From the NCBI RefSeq assembly GCF_016522505.1, contig NZ_JAEHOH010000013.1:81098-145097 (forward strand): a DNA stretch of 64,000 nucleotides. The letters are read 5' to 3'. Of this stretch, positions 51,458 to 59,460 are shown in pieces. The notes beneath the pieces were generated by a model. That model made no database searches. It was not told where the DNA came from and saw only the letters and a program-made list of their open reading frames with translations. The stretch is from Leucobacter chromiisoli. Lineage in GTDB: Bacteria > Actinomycetota > Actinomycetes > Actinomycetales > Microbacteriaceae. The translations under genes were made by a program, and so were the position numbers. The stretch's first letter is position 1. Each line of letters starts with the position of its first letter.

Positions 51458-51829
51458 CTACCGGGCCTGGCGGGATCCCGCCACGTAGCCGATGACCGCG
51501 GCCGCCACCCCGAACAGGGCCGGCCACAGCCAGAAGAAGCCGAAATCGAGCAGCGCCGCCACTGCGCCGGCGAGCAGCAGCAGCTCGATGAGCGCTTGGC
51601 CGAAGCGGTCGGTGCGCAGCACGGGCTTCGGCGACAGGAACAGGGCCCAGAGCACCACGGTCAGTACGAGGAACCCGATGCCTCCGAGCACGCCGGGGAA
51701 CGGCAGCGGCCACGCGAGGAAGCCCCACACCGTGATCGCCACCACCGCGAGAAGGTGGCAGAAGGCTCGAGCGAGCTGCAGGATCGCGGCCTGGCGTTCG
51801 GTCGGGGTCGGGGTCGCAGTGCTGGTCAC
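51458..51829 (-). CDS. YrdB/DUF2568 family membrane protein
   Basis: Small membrane protein of 123 residues with four helices. The pattern LLAVVAITVWGFLAWP, then LGGIGFLVLTVVLWALFLSP and LIELLLLAGAVAALLDFG, is that of DUF2568 proteins. No function is known. It is convergent with the C45 gene and divergent from the amidohydrolase gene. Confidence 0.75.
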   Translation of the reverse strand: MTSTATPTPTERQAAILQLARAFCHLLAVVAITVWGFLAWPLPFPGVLGGIGFLVLTVVLWALFLSPKPVLRTDRFGQALIELLLLAGAVAALLDFGFFWLWPALFGVAAAVIGYVAGSRQAR

Positions 51830-51992
51830 CAGGACATTCTACCGTCGGATGCGGGTGCCGCCGTCCGGCCTCGAACGCGGCGGTGGTCTCGGCGAGCGGT
51901 GGTCTCGGCGGGCGGTCGCGCAGGCCGAGAGACCGGCGCAGGCCGTGGTCCACTCCGGAACCGCGCTAATGGTCCATCGCGGGGGGTCGAGA

Positions 51993-51998
51993 TACTGT
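51993..51998 (+). promoter_or_regulatory. Likely -10 of a leaderless amidohydrolase mRNA
   Basis: TACTGT lies 6 bases before the ATG at 52005, which has no ribosome site. TGGTCCA occurs at 51946 and 51970, and its reverse complement TGGACCA at 52006, possible sites of an unknown regulator. Confidence 0.4.
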
Positions 51999-52004
51999 TC
52001 TTCC

Positions 52005-53405
52005 ATGGACCACGGAACCGGCCGCGCCGCAGACTCCGGCGCGATCGCGCAGGCGAGCGTGATGCTGCCCGACGGCGGCTTCGCCGACACGCCCCTGCGC
52101 TGGAGCGGCGGGCGCTTCGTGCTCGAGCCGCCGGGCCCCCCTGCGCGCCCTGCCGAGCCGGAGGCGGGCTCGATCCGGCGCTGGGTGATCCCCGGCATGG
52201 TCGACGCGCACCTGCACGCGGGCTGGCACGCGTTCGACGCGGTCGACCGCAACCGCGAGACCCCCGAGCAGCGGGCCGCCCTGATCGCCGAGACGCTGCG
52301 CAGGACGCTGCATGCCGGGATCACCAGCGTGCGCGATGCGGGCGGGCTGAGAGAACGCGAAGCGTTCGAAGGCCCGACCGGTGCCGCCGCGCGGCAGCCC
52401 ACGGAGCGAAGCGCGGGGTGGGGCGGGCTGAGAGAACGCGAAGCGTTCGAAGGCCCGACCGGTGCCGCCGCGCGGCAGCCCACGGCTCCCCGCCTCCAGA
52501 CCTCGGTCGTGCTCATCGATCGCGCGGAGGCGGACCGCTCGGGCGGCGCCGTCGCCGCGGCGGACCGGGCCCTCGCCGAGGGGGCGCGCTGGGTCAAGCT
52601 GATGGCGACCGCCGGCGTCGCGGCGCCCGCGGGCACGCCGCTCGATCCCGTCTTCACGCGTGCCGAGCAGCGCGCCGTCGTCGAGCGCGCCGCCGAGACG
52701 GGCGCCGCCGTGATGGTGCACGCCTGGGGAGGCGGGGCCATCGACGACGCGATCGAAGCGGGTGCCGCCAGCATCGAGCACGGCATCTACCTGACGGAGG
52801 AGCAGGCCTCCCGTGCAGCGGAGCGCGGCATGACGCTCGTGCCGACGCTGCGGATCTACCGGCTCGTGCAGGGCATGATCGCCAGGGGGGAGCTTCCCAC
52901 CGCGTTCCGGACCCGCGTGGACGAGGCGGTCGCCGCGCACCCCCGTGCCGTGCTCCGAGCGCGGGACGCGGGCCTCGCGATCGCGCTCGGCACCGACTAC
53001 GGCACTCGCGATCAGCACGGCACGAACCGGTCGGAGTTCGATGAGCTCGTGCGCGCCGGCCTGAGCCCGTCCGAGGCGCTCGTGGCAGCGACGCGTGCGG
53101 GCGCCGAGCTGCTGCGCCGAGCGGCGCCGGCGGGGCGGCGAGCCGAGCTGCCGAGCGGCGCCATCGCGCACGGCGAGGTCGCCGACGCCGTCGTCCTGCG
53201 TCGCGATCCGCGCGAACCGGGTGCGCTGAGCGCCCCCGACGCGGTGGTGGCCGTGGTGCTCGGCGGGCGCGTCATCGACGTAGCCGGATCCGCACCGGGC
53301 TCGCCCCCGGGATCGCGCCCCGGCCTGGATCCCGGACCCGACCGGCACCCTGATCCCGACCCGAACCCGCTTGATCACCACCCCGCACGAGAGGACCACC
53401 CGTGA
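52005..53405 (+). CDS. Amidohydrolase family protein with a duplicated insert
   Basis: Metal-dependent hydrolase of 466 residues, prolidase/imidazolonepropionase-like. Metal motif VDAHLHAGWH, then TLHAGITSVRDAGG, the Lys region GARWVKLMATAG, MVHAWGGGAIDDAIEAGAAS, IEHGIYL and the Asp site IALGTDYGTR. After RDAGG there is an unusual stretch in which GLREREAFEGPTGAAARQPT occurs twice, joined by ERSAGWG, before the frame returns to PRLQTSVVLI. The C-terminus is a Pro/Asp tail. GTGA overlap with the next binding protein gene makes it the first gene of this operon. Confidence 0.85.
   Translation: MDHGTGRAADSGAIAQASVMLPDGGFADTPLRWSGGRFVLEPPGPPARPAEPEAGSIRRWVIPGMVDAHLHAGWHAFDAVDRNRETPEQRAALIAETLRRTLHAGITSVRDAGGLREREAFEGPTGAAARQPTERSAGWGGLREREAFEGPTGAAARQPTAPRLQTSVVLIDRAEADRSGGAVAAADRALAEGARWVKLMATAGVAAPAGTPLDPVFTRAEQRAVVERAAETGAAVMVHAWGGGAIDDAIEAGAASIEHGIYLTEEQASRAAERGMTLVPTLRIYRLVQGMIARGELPTAFRTRVDEAVAAHPRAVLRARDAGLAIALGTDYGTRDQHGTNRSEFDELVRAGLSPSEALVAATRAGAELLRRAAPAGRRAELPSGAIAHGEVADAVVLRRDPREPGALSAPDAVVAVVLGGRVIDVAGSAPGSPPGSRPGLDPGPDRHPDPDPNPLDHHPAREDHP
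52340..52485 (+). repeat. Two identical 65-bp direct repeats inside the amidohydrolase gene
   Basis: Copies at 52340-52404 and 52421-52485 are identical, with an 81-bp period (27 codons), so the frame is kept. They contain the inverted pair aacgcgaagcgtt and look like an inserted repetitive element rather than amidohydrolase sequence. Confidence 0.9.
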
Positions 53406-55030
53406 CCATCACCGCCCCGACCACCGCGCATCGAGCCTCGAACGGCCCGAACCGCCCGAGCGGAGCCCGCTCGCGCAAGACGCGCCGCACGATCCCCGCG
53501 GCGGCGTCCGCGCTCGCCGCGGCGCTGCTGCTCGCGGGCTGCGCCACCGGATCCGGCCCGGCGACGGAGGGCGGCGAGCCGGTCAGCGGCGGCACCCTGA
53601 CGTTCGGCCGTCCCGCCTCCGCCGACAGCCTCGACCTGCACCAGCAGATCACCGCGAACAACGCCTTCGCGATCGACAAGATCTTCGAACCCCTCGTCTC
53701 GTTCGACGAGGCGGGCGAGATCCGGCCCTGGCTCGCCGAGGAGTACGAGGTGTCCGAGGACGGCCTCGTCTACGAGTTCGCGCTGCGGGAGGGCGTCCGG
53801 TTCTCGAACGGCGACGCGCTCACGGCCGACGACGTGGCGTTCTCGCTCGAGCGCCACCTGGAGGTCGGCGGCCCGCTGCCGCTCGAGGCCCCCATCTCGT
53901 CCATCGAGGCGGGCGAGGGCACCGTCACCATCACGCTGAGCGAGCCGTACACGCCGTTCCTCTCCGAGCTCTCGGGGTTCTCGAACGGGATCCTGCCCGC
54001 CGATTTCGGCGGCGCGACCGAGGAGGAGTTCTTCCAGAACCCGATCGGAACAGGCCCCTTCGTCGTCGACGAGTGGGATCCGAGCGGAGACCTGAGCTTC
54101 GTGAAGAACGAGCACTACTGGCAGGAGGGCAAGCCCTACCTCGACGCGCTCGTCTACAGGTTCATCGCCGACGACAACCAGATGCAGCAGCAGCTCGCGG
54201 CGGGGCAGGTCGACGCCATCGAGCAGGTGCCGGCGGCCAACGCCGCCGAGATCGACGGCAACGCCGCGACGACGCTCTCGTCCACGAGCGGCTGGAGCAC
54301 CGAGCAGATCTTCTTCAACACCGAGAACGAGCACTTCGCCGATCAGCACGTGCGCCGGGCCGTCGCCCGGGCCCTCGACCGAGACGGCATCGCCGCGGCG
54401 ACCACCTTCGACACCGCAGAGGTCGCGAACTCGCTGCTGCCGCCGACCATCGAGTACTCGGCGAACGACACGGTCGAGGCGCTCGGCTTCGACGTCGAGG
54501 CCGCGAAGGACGAGCTCGCGCAGTCCGCGTTCCCCGACGGTTTCTCGACGACGCTGCTGATCCCGAGCGGCAACTCGCAGCGGGCGCAGATCGCCCAGAT
54601 CGTGCAGGAGGCGCTCGGCGAGATCGGCATCGAGGTCGAGATCGAGTCGATCGACCTCGCCGCGTTCCGGGAGCGCTTCAAGGCCTACGACTACGACTTC
54701 ATGCTCAACAGCGGGCAGTCGGATGCACCCGATCCGAACGGGTTCATCACCTTCCAGGCCGACCCCGAGGGCTTCAGCAAGTCGTACTGGACCCACTACA
54801 CCGACGAGCGGGTCACCGAGCTCATGCACGAGGGGCGCACGACGCCCGAGGGCGAGGAGCGCGAGGCGATCTACGGCGAGATCCAGCAGATCCTCGCCGA
54901 TCAGGTGCCCTACATCCCGCTCTTCTTCCCGAACAACCTCAAGGGCACGACGGCGCAGGTGCACGACTTCACGGTGCTGCCCAACGGCAGCGTGCTGTTC
55001 CAGGACGCGTGGATCGAGGCGGGGGAGTAG
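53402..55030 (+). CDS. Peptide ABC transporter substrate-binding lipoprotein, second set
   Basis: Family 5 binding protein of 542 residues with an unusually long N-region (about 30 residues with RKTRR) before the lipobox LLAGC. Blocks: GGTLTFGRPASADSLDLHQQ, EYEVSEDGLVYEFALREGV, FSNGDALTADDVAFSLERHL, HVRRAVARALDRDGIAA and DQVPYIPLFFPNN. GTG start overlaps the amidohydrolase stop by 4 bases. Probably feeds the amidohydrolase its substrate. Confidence 0.9.
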   Translation: MTITAPTTAHRASNGPNRPSGARSRKTRRTIPAAASALAAALLLAGCATGSGPATEGGEPVSGGTLTFGRPASADSLDLHQQITANNAFAIDKIFEPLVSFDEAGEIRPWLAEEYEVSEDGLVYEFALREGVRFSNGDALTADDVAFSLERHLEVGGPLPLEAPISSIEAGEGTVTITLSEPYTPFLSELSGFSNGILPADFGGATEEEFFQNPIGTGPFVVDEWDPSGDLSFVKNEHYWQEGKPYLDALVYRFIADDNQMQQQLAAGQVDAIEQVPAANAAEIDGNAATTLSSTSGWSTEQIFFNTENEHFADQHVRRAVARALDRDGIAAATTFDTAEVANSLLPPTIEYSANDTVEALGFDVEAAKDELAQSAFPDGFSTTLLIPSGNSQRAQIAQIVQEALGEIGIEVEIESIDLAAFRERFKAYDYDFMLNSGQSDAPDPNGFITFQADPEGFSKSYWTHYTDERVTELMHEGRTTPEGEEREAIYGEIQQILADQVPYIPLFFPNNLKGTTAQVHDFTVLPNGSVLFQDAWIEAGE

Positions 55031-55113
55031 TCGGCGGCGCGCGCTCCTCCTCGGCGGTCTCGGCGACGGGCGCGGTCCCGGTATCGGTGCGAGCGCAGAG
55101 TAGTCTTCCGAGG

Positions 55114-56073
55114 GTGAGGAGCATCGCACGGGCAGTCGGTCGCATCATCGCGACCGTGCTGCCCGTCATGTTCGGGGTCGTGGTCGCGGTGTTCTTCCTG
55201 CTGCGCATGGTGCCGGGGGATCCCGCCGCGATGATCCTCGGGGATCGCGCGACGAGCGAGTCCATCGCCCGGCTGCGCGCGGAACTGGGGCTCGACCTCC
55301 CGCTGTGGCAGCAGTTCACCGGGTTCCTGACCCAGGTGGTCACGCGCTTCGACACGGGGGATTCGCTGCTCACGGGCGTCTCGACGCGCGAACTCGTGTT
55401 CGAGCGCGCCCCCGTCAGCCTCGGCATCGTGCTGCTGGCCGTGCTGCTCGCGGTGCTCATCGCGGTGCCGCTCGCCCTCGTCGCCGCCCTTCGCAAGGAC
55501 AGCTGGGCGGATCACCTGGTGCGGATCCTGCCCACCGTGGGCGTCGGCATGCCGCTGTTCTGGATCGGCCTCCTCCTCATCATCGTGTTCGCCGTGGAAC
55601 TCGGATGGTTCCCCGTGGGAGGCGTGGGCTCGGGCCCGTTCGAGCCGCTGCGCAGCCTCGTCCTCCCCTCCCTCGCGGTCGCGCTCGGGCTCGTCCCGCC
55701 GCTCGTGCGCTCGCTGCGTGCCCAACTGCTCGACGTGCTGCAGTCGGACTTCGTCACCACGCTGCGCGCCGCGCGCATCTCCGAGCGCCGCATCGTGCTG
55801 GGGCACGTGCTGCGCGGGGCCGCGTTGCCGGCGCTCAACCTGCTGAGCGTGAACGTCTCCTACCTCATCGGGGGTACCCTCGTGGTCGAGAAGGTGTTCG
55901 GGATCAACGGGCTCGGCACGCTGCTCTTCCAGTCCATCGGCAACCGCGACTTCCCCGTGGTGCAGGGCGTCGCCCTCTACTGCGCCGTGCTCGTGGTGCT
56001 CGTGACGCTGCTCGTCGGAGTGCTCTCGGCGGCCCTCGACCCGAGGCTGCGGCTCGCCGGGGGCGCGAGATGA
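55114..56073 (+). CDS. Peptide ABC transporter permease (DppB type), second set
   Basis: Permease of 319 residues with six helices: TVLPVMFGVVVAVFFLLRMV, PGDPAAMILGDRATSE, RLRAELGLDLPLWQQF, the EAA-type loop FVTTLRAARISERRIVLGHV and the end ALDPRLRLAGGAR. The GTG at 55114 is preferred to upstream codons; TAGTCT 7 bases before it could be a -10 of a leaderless internal transcript. It lies 83 bp after the binding protein gene and overlaps the next gene by 4 bases. Confidence 0.9.
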   Translation: MRSIARAVGRIIATVLPVMFGVVVAVFFLLRMVPGDPAAMILGDRATSESIARLRAELGLDLPLWQQFTGFLTQVVTRFDTGDSLLTGVSTRELVFERAPVSLGIVLLAVLLAVLIAVPLALVAALRKDSWADHLVRILPTVGVGMPLFWIGLLLIIVFAVELGWFPVGGVGSGPFEPLRSLVLPSLAVALGLVPPLVRSLRAQLLDVLQSDFVTTLRAARISERRIVLGHVLRGAALPALNLLSVNVSYLIGGTLVVEKVFGINGLGTLLFQSIGNRDFPVVQGVALYCAVLVVLVTLLVGVLSAALDPRLRLAGGAR

Positions 56074-57968
56074 GCGCGGTGGAGCTCGGCGCCCTGCTGA
56101 CACCCGGCGAACCCCCCGGGCGGGCCCGCCGCAGTCGCGCGGCCAGATACCGCAACCCCACGCTGGTCGCGGGCACCGTGCTCTTCGCCGCGATCCTGCT
56201 GCTCGCCTGCTTCGCACCGGCGATCGCCCCGTACCCGCCGACCGAGCAGAACCTCGGCGGAGGCCTGCACCCGCCCTCCGCCGAGCACTGGTTCGGAACC
56301 GACCAGCTCGGCCGCGACGTGCTCTCCCGCATGCTGTTCGCGGCCCAGACCGACCTGCGCATCGCGATCGTCGCCGCGATCGCGCCCTTCCTCATCGGCA
56401 TGCTCATCGGTCTCGTCTCCGGCTACTTCGGCGGGCGGTTGGATTGGATCCTCGCACGCGCCACCGACACCGTCATCGCGTTCCCCTTCTACGTCATCGT
56501 GATCGCCATCGTCTTCGCCGTCGGGGCGGGCGAGGCCGGGATCGTCCTGGCGTTCGCGCTCGTCGGCTGGGTCGGATACGCCCGCGTGCTGCGCGCCCAG
56601 GTCGGGGCGCTGCGCTCGCTCGGCTGGGTGCACGCGGCGCGCGGCGGGGGGCTGTCGCACGCGCGCGTGCTGGTGCGGCACATCCTGCCGAACGTGCTGC
56701 CCCAGGCGGTCGTGCTGCTCATGACCGAGATCGTGCTGATCATGGTCGCGATCGTCACGCTCGGCTATCTCGGCCTCGGCGTGCAGCCGCCGACACCCGA
56801 CTGGGGCACGATGATCAGCGACGGGCAGCAGTTCGTCACGACCCACTGGTGGCTCAGCGCGCTGCCGGGCGCCGCGGTGGTGGTGACGGGGATCGCGCTG
56901 TCGCTGCTCGCCGACGGGCTCGGCGACGCGTGGCGCGTCGGCGGTCCCTCCGGCCCGGCCCGGCCCTCCGGCCGCGCCCGCGCCTCCGCCGCCGAGCGTG
57001 CGGCTCCGCGCCCGGGTCCCGGCGCTCCGGAACCGGAGCCGCGCACGCGACGCGAGGTGCCGCTCGGCGCGGTGAGCATCCGCGGGCTGCGCATCGAAGC
57101 GGAAGGGGCGTCCGAGGCCGTCGGGGCGCTCGTCGACGGCGTCGACCTCGACGCGGCGCCGGGCGAGGCCGTCGGCGTCGTCGGCGAATCGGGATCGGGC
57201 AAGAGCCTCACCCTGCGTGCGGCGCTCGGCCTCGTGCCGTCGGGCACGCGGGTCGTCGCGGGCGACGCCCTGGTCGGCGGCCGGGCGGGCATGGTGTTCC
57301 AGGATCCGCTCACGGCGCTCGACCCGCTCTGCCGCGTCGGGGCCCAGCTGGGCGAGGCCATCCGCGCTGCTGACCGCGCCTCTGCGGGCCGCGCGCCCGG
57401 GAGTCGCGCATCCGCGTCCTCGTCCGCGCCGCGGCGCTCGCCCGCGCCGCGGCGCTCGCCCGCGCCACGGCGGGGACGGGCCGGGGTTCGGATGCGCACC
57501 CTCGACCTCCTGCGCCAGGTGCGCCTGCCCGATCCCGAGCGCATCGCGCGCTCGTACCCGCACCAGCTCTCGGGCGGGCAGCGGCAGCGCGTGGTGATCG
57601 CCCTCGCCCTCGCCTCGGATCCCTCCGTGCTGCTCTGCGACGAACCGACGACGGCGCTCGACGTGACCGTGCAGCGCGAGGTGCTGCGGCTCCTCGAGAG
57701 GCTGCGCCGCGAGCGCGGCCTGACGCTGCTCTTCGTCAGCCACGACCTCGCCGTCGTCGCCTCGGTGTGCGACCGCATCGCCGTGATGCGGCGGGGGCGC
57801 ATCGTCGAGGCCGGCACCGCCGAGGCGATCGTGCGGAGCCCCGGGCACCCCTACACGCGCGAGCTGCTGGACGCGGTGCCGAGGCTGCCCGTCATGCGGG
57901 CGCGGGGCGCGACCGTGCCCGCCGACGACGAGGGCGCTGGCCGAGCGGCCGAGAGGAGCGGCGAATGA
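56070..57968 (+). CDS. Fused peptide ABC permease-ATPase (DppC-DppD)
   Basis: A single 632-residue chain joins a DppC-type permease (about 1-290: WFGTDQLGRDVLSRMLFAAQ, EAA loop region ARGGGLSHARVLVRHIL, end LGLGVQPPTPDWGTMIS) to a DppD-type ATPase (about 330-620: GESGSGKS, VFQDPLTALDP, LSGGQRQRVVIALAL, LLCDEPTTALDVT, VSHDLAVVAS). An Ala/Pro/Arg linker joins them. A second Arg/Ser/Pro-rich insert with RRSPAP repeats lies between the Q-loop and the signature. No stop or frame change occurs between the halves. Permease/ATPase fusions of this type are known in actinobacteria but less usual. Confidence 0.9.
   Translation: MSAVELGALLTPGEPPGRARRSRAARYRNPTLVAGTVLFAAILLLACFAPAIAPYPPTEQNLGGGLHPPSAEHWFGTDQLGRDVLSRMLFAAQTDLRIAIVAAIAPFLIGMLIGLVSGYFGGRLDWILARATDTVIAFPFYVIVIAIVFAVGAGEAGIVLAFALVGWVGYARVLRAQVGALRSLGWVHAARGGGLSHARVLVRHILPNVLPQAVVLLMTEIVLIMVAIVTLGYLGLGVQPPTPDWGTMISDGQQFVTTHWWLSALPGAAVVVTGIALSLLADGLGDAWRVGGPSGPARPSGRARASAAERAAPRPGPGAPEPEPRTRREVPLGAVSIRGLRIEAEGASEAVGALVDGVDLDAAPGEAVGVVGESGSGKSLTLRAALGLVPSGTRVVAGDALVGGRAGMVFQDPLTALDPLCRVGAQLGEAIRAADRASAGRAPGSRASASSSAPRRSPAPRRSPAPRRGRAGVRMRTLDLLRQVRLPDPERIARSYPHQLSGGQRQRVVIALALASDPSVLLCDEPTTALDVTVQREVLRLLERLRRERGLTLLFVSHDLAVVASVCDRIAVMRRGRIVEAGTAEAIVRSPGHPYTRELLDAVPRLPVMRARGATVPADDEGAGRAAERSGE
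57425..57471 (+). repeat. 18-bp tandem repeat in the ATPase insert
   Basis: About 2.6 units of cgcgccgcggcgctcgcc encode RRSPAP repeats inside the nucleotide-binding domain. In-frame slippage would change its length without breaking the gene. Confidence 0.8.
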
Positions 57969-58753
57969 GCGAGCTGGCAGTGCGCGATCTGAGCGTCCGG
58001 TACGGCCGGATCCTCGCGGTCGACGACGTGAGCGCGTCGGTCCCGCACGCCGGCGCGCTCGGCATCGTGGGGGAGTCGGGATCCGGCAAGACGACGCTCG
58101 CCCGCGCGCTCGTCGGCCAGCTGGCGCCGGATTCGGGCGAGATCCTGCTCGGCGGCCGCCCCCTCGGGGCTCGACGCAGCCGTGACGAACGACGCGCGAT
58201 CCAGCTGCTGCCGCAGGATCCCTATTCCTCGCTCAACCCCCGGATGACGGTCGCCGGGGCCATCGGCGAGCTGCTGCGCTTCGGCCGCCGTCCCGGATCC
58301 CGCGCGGCCGTGCGCGCACGGGTCTCGGAGCTGCTCGAGACGGTGCGGCTCGATCCGGGATCCATGGACGCCTACCCGCACGAGTTCTCGGGGGGCCAGC
58401 GGCAGCGCATCGCCCTCGCCCGGGCCCTCGCCGCGGATCCCGACGTGCTCGTCGCGGACGAGCCGACGAGCGCGCTCGACGTGTCGGTGCAGTCCGCGGT
58501 CATCGAGCTGCTGGCGGGGCTCCAGCGGGACCTGGGGCTCACGATCGTCTGCATCTCCCACGACCTCGGGGTGGTGCACGAGCTCTGCGAGAGCGTCGTC
58601 GTCATGCGCGCCGGACGGGTCGTCGAGCGCGGTGGGCGCGAGATGTTCGAGAACCCCGCCGAGCCGTACACGCGCGAACTGCTCGCGGCGGTGCCGAGAC
58701 TGCCCGGCCCGAGTTCGGATCCATCGTCTGCGCCCGTCATAGGTACCCGTTAG
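57965..58753 (+). CDS. Peptide ABC transporter ATPase (DppF type), second set
   Basis: ATPase of 262 residues: Walker A GESGSGKTT, Q-loop LLPQDPYSSLNPR, signature FSGGQRQRIALARAL, Walker B VLVADEPTSALDVSVQ, switch ISHDLGVVHEL and C-terminal block PYTRELLAAVPRLP. It pairs with the ATPase half of the fusion protein. ATG overlaps the fusion gene stop by 4 bases. Last gene of the operon that starts with the amidohydrolase. Confidence 0.92.
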   Translation: MSELAVRDLSVRYGRILAVDDVSASVPHAGALGIVGESGSGKTTLARALVGQLAPDSGEILLGGRPLGARRSRDERRAIQLLPQDPYSSLNPRMTVAGAIGELLRFGRRPGSRAAVRARVSELLETVRLDPGSMDAYPHEFSGGQRQRIALARALAADPDVLVADEPTSALDVSVQSAVIELLAGLQRDLGLTIVCISHDLGVVHELCESVVVMRAGRVVERGGREMFENPAEPYTRELLAAVPRLPGPSSDPSSAPVIGTR

Positions 58754-58798
58754 GCTTGGCGCAGAACGGCACTGAGCGGTAGGGAAGGGAGGGCCCGC

Positions 58799-59431
58799 GT
58801 GGACGGCGTCATGGACTGGATCGATCGCCTGCTCGACGGCTCTCTGTTCGCCGGCGGCATCTTCCTGGTGATCGGGGTGGTCGGCGCCCTGCTCCTGCTC
58901 GTCTCGCTCGTGCTCGACGGCATCTTCGACGCCTTCGACTTCGGCGACGGTCCGCTGAGCCTCACGACGATCGCCGCGTTCACCTCGATCTTCGGGTTCA
59001 CCGCCTTCGCGGGGGTGGGCGCCGGGCTGTCGACCCCGATCGCCTCAGTGCTCGGCGCGCTCGCCGGCATCCTCGGCGGTGCGCTCGCGTGGTGGCTGAC
59101 CCGGTTGATCCGCGGAGCCGAGTCGTCGACCTCGGTCAGCGGAAGCGATCTGGTCGGCTCCGAGGCGGCCGTGGTCCTCGCGATCCCCGCGGGCGGCCTC
59201 GGCGAGGTCGCCCTGATCCGCCACGGCGAGCGCGTCTCGCTGTCCGCGACCGCCGACACGGCGATCCCGCGCGGCGCGGCGGTCCGCGTCGTGCAGATCA
59301 TCACGGCGACCTCGGTGCGCGTCGAGGCGATCCTCCCGTCCGAGCCGCGGCCGACCGTCGAGCCGCAGGGTCCCGGCGATCCCTCGTGGCCCGCCCCGCC
59401 GTCCCCCGACCGTCCCCAGACCTCCTCCTGA
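58799..59431 (+). CDS. NfeD-like membrane protein
   Basis: A 210-residue protein with three or four helices (about 15-100) and a C-terminal OB-like beta domain (SGSDLVGSEAAVVLAIPAGG, VALIRHGERVSLSATAD, VRVVQIITATSVRVEAI). That is the layout of NfeD proteins, partners of flotillins in membrane microdomains. The flotillin gene starts 29 bp downstream. GTG at 58799 with GGGAAGGGAGG upstream; an ATG 4 codons later is an alternative. The C-terminus is a Pro-rich tail. Confidence 0.82.
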   Translation: MDGVMDWIDRLLDGSLFAGGIFLVIGVVGALLLLVSLVLDGIFDAFDFGDGPLSLTTIAAFTSIFGFTAFAGVGAGLSTPIASVLGALAGILGGALAWWLTRLIRGAESSTSVSGSDLVGSEAAVVLAIPAGGLGEVALIRHGERVSLSATADTAIPRGAAVRVVQIITATSVRVEAILPSEPRPTVEPQGPGDPSWPAPPSPDRPQTSS

Positions 59432-59460
59432 CCGCCACCGACCACGAAATCGGAGACGCC

